A DNA stretch of 25,398 bases, taken from the NCBI GenBank assembly GCA_964457585.1, contig CAYWFU010000037.1, positions 1 through 25,398 on the forward strand. Reading direction: 5' to 3'. Below, one piece after another: positions 21,512-25,398 of this stretch. Source of the DNA: CAYWFU01 sp964457585. Lineage in GTDB: Bacteria; JACRDZ01. How positions within the stretch are numbered: the stretch's first letter is position 1; every line of letters starts with the position of its first letter. The notes under the pieces were generated by a model that was not told the origin of the DNA, searched no databases, and was given only the letters and a program-made list of their open reading frames with translations. A program made the translations under genes and the position numbers.

Positions 21512-24500
21512 GTGTTTAAAAAATTTTCTTGTTTACTAGTATCTTTTATAATAGTTTTTATTATCATATTCATTAATCAATGTTATGCCAGCAATGATCA
21601 TATTTTGCTCTACAGCACAATAGGTTATGATTTGCGAGGAACTAAGAGGGCATTGGTTAGGTTATATACTAATCCAGCTGGTTTAGTTATAGATGTTGGT
21701 ACCTCAAACTGGAAACTTTATAATATTGATAATGTTGAGGTAATGTCCGGACAATTGATGAATCTTGGTAAAACGTTTGGGGTTGATCTTTGGGAAATAG
21801 ACTTTTCTTCTATAAAAGCTCCTGGCCGTTATCAACTTAAAGTATTTTTAAAAAATACTTCAGAGACTAATACTGCAGAGCTATCAAGTGAATATTTTGA
21901 TGTTGAAGATAATATTTATTTTAAAAAGACCTTCAAACAAATAACATTGAATAATGCAAAAGAGAGAGAAGCATCTGCTTATTATGGTTATGGATATTAT
22001 GATTGCAATAGTGTCATGGGCGAAGCCTGGTCACATGGTATCTTTCTTGCCGGTTTAGTACATGGTTATATTTTGAAACAGGGAGACTTAACAACAAACG
22101 AAAAGACTCAATTAATTGATGCTATCAATAGATCAGTTGATTATTTATTGTCGCTTTACGATGTTAACACCGGTGAAATTCGTCATGAGTATCCAACGAG
22201 ACCATTGCAAGATGTTAATTTAGGTACATATCAAACATATGAGGCATTATATGGCTTAGCTACTTATATGAATTATTTTTATATTATGGATACTACACGT
22301 TCGGAAAATATTTATAATAAAATAAAAAAGACAGTTGACTATTTAAATTTACCTGGTAACTATTGGCCAAGACCGCTTAGGATAGTTGTTGATTATTATA
22401 TTTATAATTATAATAATTCGGATATTCAATATAAAAATGAAGCAATAACATTATTAACCAGTCAGATGAGTCAATATAATATGGCAACAGCAGAAAGAGG
22501 TTGGCCATTTCCAATTTTTGAAGGTCTTTATCTTCTTGCTAATGCTTTTCCTGAAGATCCAAATTATACAACATGGATTACAAATGCAAAAAGAGTTGTC
22601 AAGGATTACTTCCAATATCTTCTAGATAAAAATGGTTTTCATGTAGTGCCTCAAGGTTTTGATACAACTGATTGGAATGATATGGTGTCAGTTCCAAAAG
22701 GATATACTAAAACACAATGGCCGCATAATTTTTATGCAAATGGACCTTATGGCAGTAGAGCTCAAGATGCTGTCTGTTTAGCAATTTTAACAGGGGAACA
22801 TCAATTATTAGAGCCAATTATGGCTGGCAGTCTTGGTTGGATAACGGGTTTGAATCTTGGAATTCCATCACAATATGTATCGGGAAGTAGACCACCAGAA
22901 CCAATTGCCTGTGCAGCTTTTATAATTAATATAGATGGAAAATTTGCTAAGCCATGGACATGGTGGGAATGGGGACCACCTACTAGTAACTTACAGTCTA
23001 TAGTTAATGGATTCTACTTTGTAAATGGAGAGCTAACTTATTATAATTATGATTGGCCACCAGCAGAAACATTTATTTTAACAGATGGATCCTATATACA
23101 GGGTTCGGTTATTTATGAAGATTATTTACAAAAAATTGTAGATTCAAAATTGATATCTATTTCTGTTTTTCCTGCGAATGTTAATCTAATAAAGGGAAAT
23201 GTTGAGCAGTTTACTGCAACCGGGACATATAAAAATGATTCAACAGTTAATATAACTTCAAGCGTCACATGGTTAAGCAGTAATAATAGTATTGCAACTA
23301 TTGATAGCACCGGACTTGCCAAATCAACAGAAATTGGCAGTACAAATATTACAGCCAGTCTTGATAATATTACCAGTACACCTGCTACACTTAATGTAGC
23401 AAACAATTTAGTATCAATTTCCGTAACACCTGTAACCGTTACTGTCACAAAAGGTGGCAATCAAGAGTTCAAAGCAGCAGGAACATATCAGGATGGCTCA
23501 ACAGTTAATATAACTTCAAGTGTAACGTGGTTAAGCACTAATAATAGTATTGCGACCATTGATAGCACCGGACTTGCCAAATCAACAGAAATTGGCAGTA
23601 CAAATATTACAGCCAATCTGAGCAATATTAGCAGTCCAACTGCTACGCTTAAGGTAACAAACAATCTTGTATCAATTTCAGTAACACCTGCAATCATTAC
23701 TGTCACAAAAGGTGGTAATCAAGAGTTCAAAGCAACAGGAATATATCAGGATGGCTCAACAGTTAATATAACTTCAAGTGTTACTTGGATGAGCAGTAAT
23801 TATAGTGTTGCGACCATTGATAGCACTGGACTTGCCAAATCAACAGAAATTGGCAGTACAAATATTACAGCCAATCTGAGCANNNNNNNNNNNNNNNNNN
23901 NNNNNNNNNNNNNNNNNNNNNNNNNNNNNNNNNNNNNNNNNNNNNNNNNNNNNNNNNNNNNNNNNNNNNNNNNNNNNNNNNNCCTGCAATCATTACTGTC
24001 ACAAAAGGTGGTAATCAAGAGTTCAAAGCAACAGGAACATATCAGGATGGCTCAACAGTTAATATAACTTCAAGTGTAACGTGGTTAAGCACTAATAATA
24101 GTATTGCGACCATTGATAGCACCGGACTTGCCAAATCAACAGAAATTGGCAGTACAAATATTACAGCCAATCTGAGCAATATTAGCAGTCCAACTGCTAC
24201 GCTTAAGGTAACAAACAATCTTGTATCAATTTCAGTAACACCTGCAATCATTACTGTCACAAAAGGTGGTAATCAAGAGTTCAAAGCAACAGGAATATAT
24301 CAGGATGGCTCAACAGTTAATATAACTTCAAGTGTTACTTGGATGAGCAGTAATTATAGTGTTGCGACCATTGATAGCACTGGACTTGCCAAGTCAACAG
24401 AAATTGGCAGTACGAATATTACAGCCAGTCTGAATAATATTGTAAGTCCAGTTGCTACTCTTACAGTAACAGATGATAAGCTGGTATTAATTTCTGTGAC

Positions 24501-25329
24501 TCCTATGAGTGTTAATTTTGAAACAGGCAATATATCTAACAAAATAGTAACTATTTCAAATATTGGCAAAAACAATCTTACAATAAGTGAAGTTGGTTTA
24601 TCAGGTTATGATTCAAACAATTTTACAATACAATATGATAGTGCATCTGGACAAACTTTAACACCGGGCGAAAATCGTAATATATGTTTAGCATTTATCC
24701 CAACCTCCACAGGTAAAAAAACTGCCATACTTTCCATTTCATCTAATGATCCAATTTTTCCGATTGTTAATGTTTCTTTAAGTGGGATTACCAGTATTAC
24801 CGATGAAGATGAAATTGATACAACTTTACCGATAATTATTTCTATTAGTCCGTCAAATGGAGAAAAAAATGTACCTGTTAATTCATCAATAATTGTTACA
24901 TTCAGTGAACCAATGGATGAGTTATCTATTAATAACAGCACTTTTATTGTTAATGGAATAATTGGATCAATAACTTACCAGGGGACACAAGCTATATTCA
25001 CTCCATCCAGTAATTTGGTTAAAAATATGACTTATACTGTTACAATTACAACAGGAGTAAAAGATTTATCCGGTAATGCAATAAAACAAAATTATTTGTG
25101 GAGTTTTGATACTATTTTAGATGAAATTTTTAATGCGGAAAACCAAAATAAAAGCGATGTGATAGCTAAAAAAAAGTGTTTTATAACTGTAATAACTCAT
25201 AATTTCAATATGGATAAATATATTAGAATACTGACTCAATTTAAAGATAAATATCTTATTTCAAATGAGAGTAATGAAAATATTATAGTGAATTTATATT
25301 ATAAAATGTCGCCATATATTTCAAAATAA
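21512..25329 (+). CDS. Large secreted GH9-like protein with BIG2 repeats, interrupted by a 100-N gap
   Basis: One long gene broken only by the gap. It starts with GTG 8 bases after AAAGGA. Residues 1-26 are a signal peptide (LLVSFIIVFIIIFINQCYA). Residues 28-128 form a cellulase-type N-terminal Ig domain (GYDLRGTKRALVRLY ... APGRYQLKV), and about 130-545 a mostly helical barrel resembling GH9 ((alpha/alpha)6). The GH9 DAGD motif is not seen, so catalysis is uncertain. From residue 547, 86-residue BIG2-like Ig repeats run to 24477. A choice-of-anchor/ASPM-SPD2-like domain (about 24481-24795), a Big_5-like domain (SPSNGEKNVPVNSSIIVTFSEPM, about 24840-25120) and a CFI-box-like tail (from 25177: CFITVITHNFN ... 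FKDKYLIS ... VNLYYKMSP) follow. The tail ends at ISK without the usual membrane helix. With a minimal gap of 62 bases the product would have 1259 residues. Confidence 0.8.
23150..24477 (+). repeat. Tandem 258-bp repeats encoding BIG2-like Ig domains
   Basis: Units begin at 23150, 23408 and 23666, exactly 258 bp (86 codons) apart. After the gap the phase gives units at a virtual 23962 and at 24220, ending at 24477. Unit 1 is more diverged. The unit after the gap is identical to unit 2 over roughly 180 bases to its end, and the last unit matches unit 3 almost base for base. The conserved core is SVTWLSxNxSxATIDSTGLA followed by STEIGSTNITA. Confidence 0.9.
23883..23982. other. Assembly gap (100 Ns) inside the repeat array
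   Basis: Exactly 100 Ns break unit 3 at offset 217 and resume at offset 21 of another unit. The missing length consistent with both the 258-bp phase and the reading frame is 62 bases plus any multiple of 258. 100 is a placeholder and is the only cause of the apparent frame shift (frame of 21512 before, next frame after). Confidence 0.95.
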
Positions 25330-25398
25330 AATACCCCGCAGCAAACAGACTGGGTCAAATCAATTTATATTAATTACTAAATAAAATTTAAAATTTTC

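Noticed and set aside
23883..24067. Frameshift and stop ending the GH9-like protein at 24067
   Set aside because: It is produced by the 100-N placeholder; the frame resumes cleanly at 23983 and the repeat phase predicts 62+258n bases.
23150..24477. Regular 258-bp repeats considered as a CRISPR or satellite array
   Set aside because: They are in frame, encode Ig-like domains and have no spacers.
25330..25398. A continuing membrane helix after the CFI-box
   Set aside because: All three frames after the stop lack a hydrophobic stretch; nothing recognisable is present in the last 69 bases.

Overview
The window is AT-rich DNA from an uncultivated-looking Gram-negative (diderm) bacterium, probably a metagenome-derived scaffold. 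A LolA-like lipoprotein carrier, RodZ and a secreted multi-domain wall or polysaccharide protein point to an outer membrane. A run of exactly 100 Ns is a scaffold-gap placeholder. TTG is used often as a start codon, including in rpsP, khpA, trmD, ylxM and ispH. The gene order and a TrmD fused to a second SPOUT methyltransferase domain resemble deep-branching or candidate-phylum bacteria; I cannot name the phylum from sequence alone.

Left block (about 1-5560, minus strand): an SRP/translation operon read right to left, ylxM-ffh-rpsP-khpA-rimM-trmD(fusion)-[GxxExxY gene]-rplS, and then the first codons of ispH at the window edge. It has a recognisable promoter at 5523-5551, immediately followed by a perfect 15-bp-arm palindrome where the mRNA should start. 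Two insertions break the operon: a GxxExxY gene with terminal inverted repeats between trmD and rplS, and a 272-bp MITE-like element (12-bp inverted repeats, 7-bp direct repeats) abutting the rplS stop codon.

Middle block (about 5600-12500): a relic that looks like the C-terminal part of a REP-associated transposase, followed by a 110-bp MITE-like element (16-bp inverted repeats, 11-bp direct repeats). Then comes a minus-strand run ribH-nusB-ftsK-lolA-[antitoxin plus truncated ParE-like toxin]-rodZ-mnmE, covering riboflavin synthesis, antitermination, chromosome segregation, lipoprotein export, cell shape and tRNA modification. The ribH promoter is clear and overlaps an 8-bp-arm palindrome.

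Right block (about 12560-25398): a plus-strand trio of two unknown small proteins and rlmN. Two large minus-strand fusion proteins follow: a SAM methyltransferase joined to a Ddl-like ATP-grasp ligase, and a PlsC-like acyltransferase joined to an alpha/beta hydrolase. The rest is plus strand: a nearly leaderless methyltransferase gene, two imperfect or perfect inverted repeats, an ABC-F ATPase with an altered second Walker A, and a large secreted GH9-like protein. That last protein carries near-identical 86-residue Ig-like (BIG2) repeats, an abnormal-spindle/choice-of-anchor-like domain, a Big_5-like domain and a CFI-box-like C-terminus. Its reading frame is broken only by the 100-N gap.

The main theme is that housekeeping operons are intact while nearly every intergenic space holds a small mobile or palindromic element. 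The two fusion enzymes and the two MITE-like elements with visible target-site duplications are the best leads for something undescribed.
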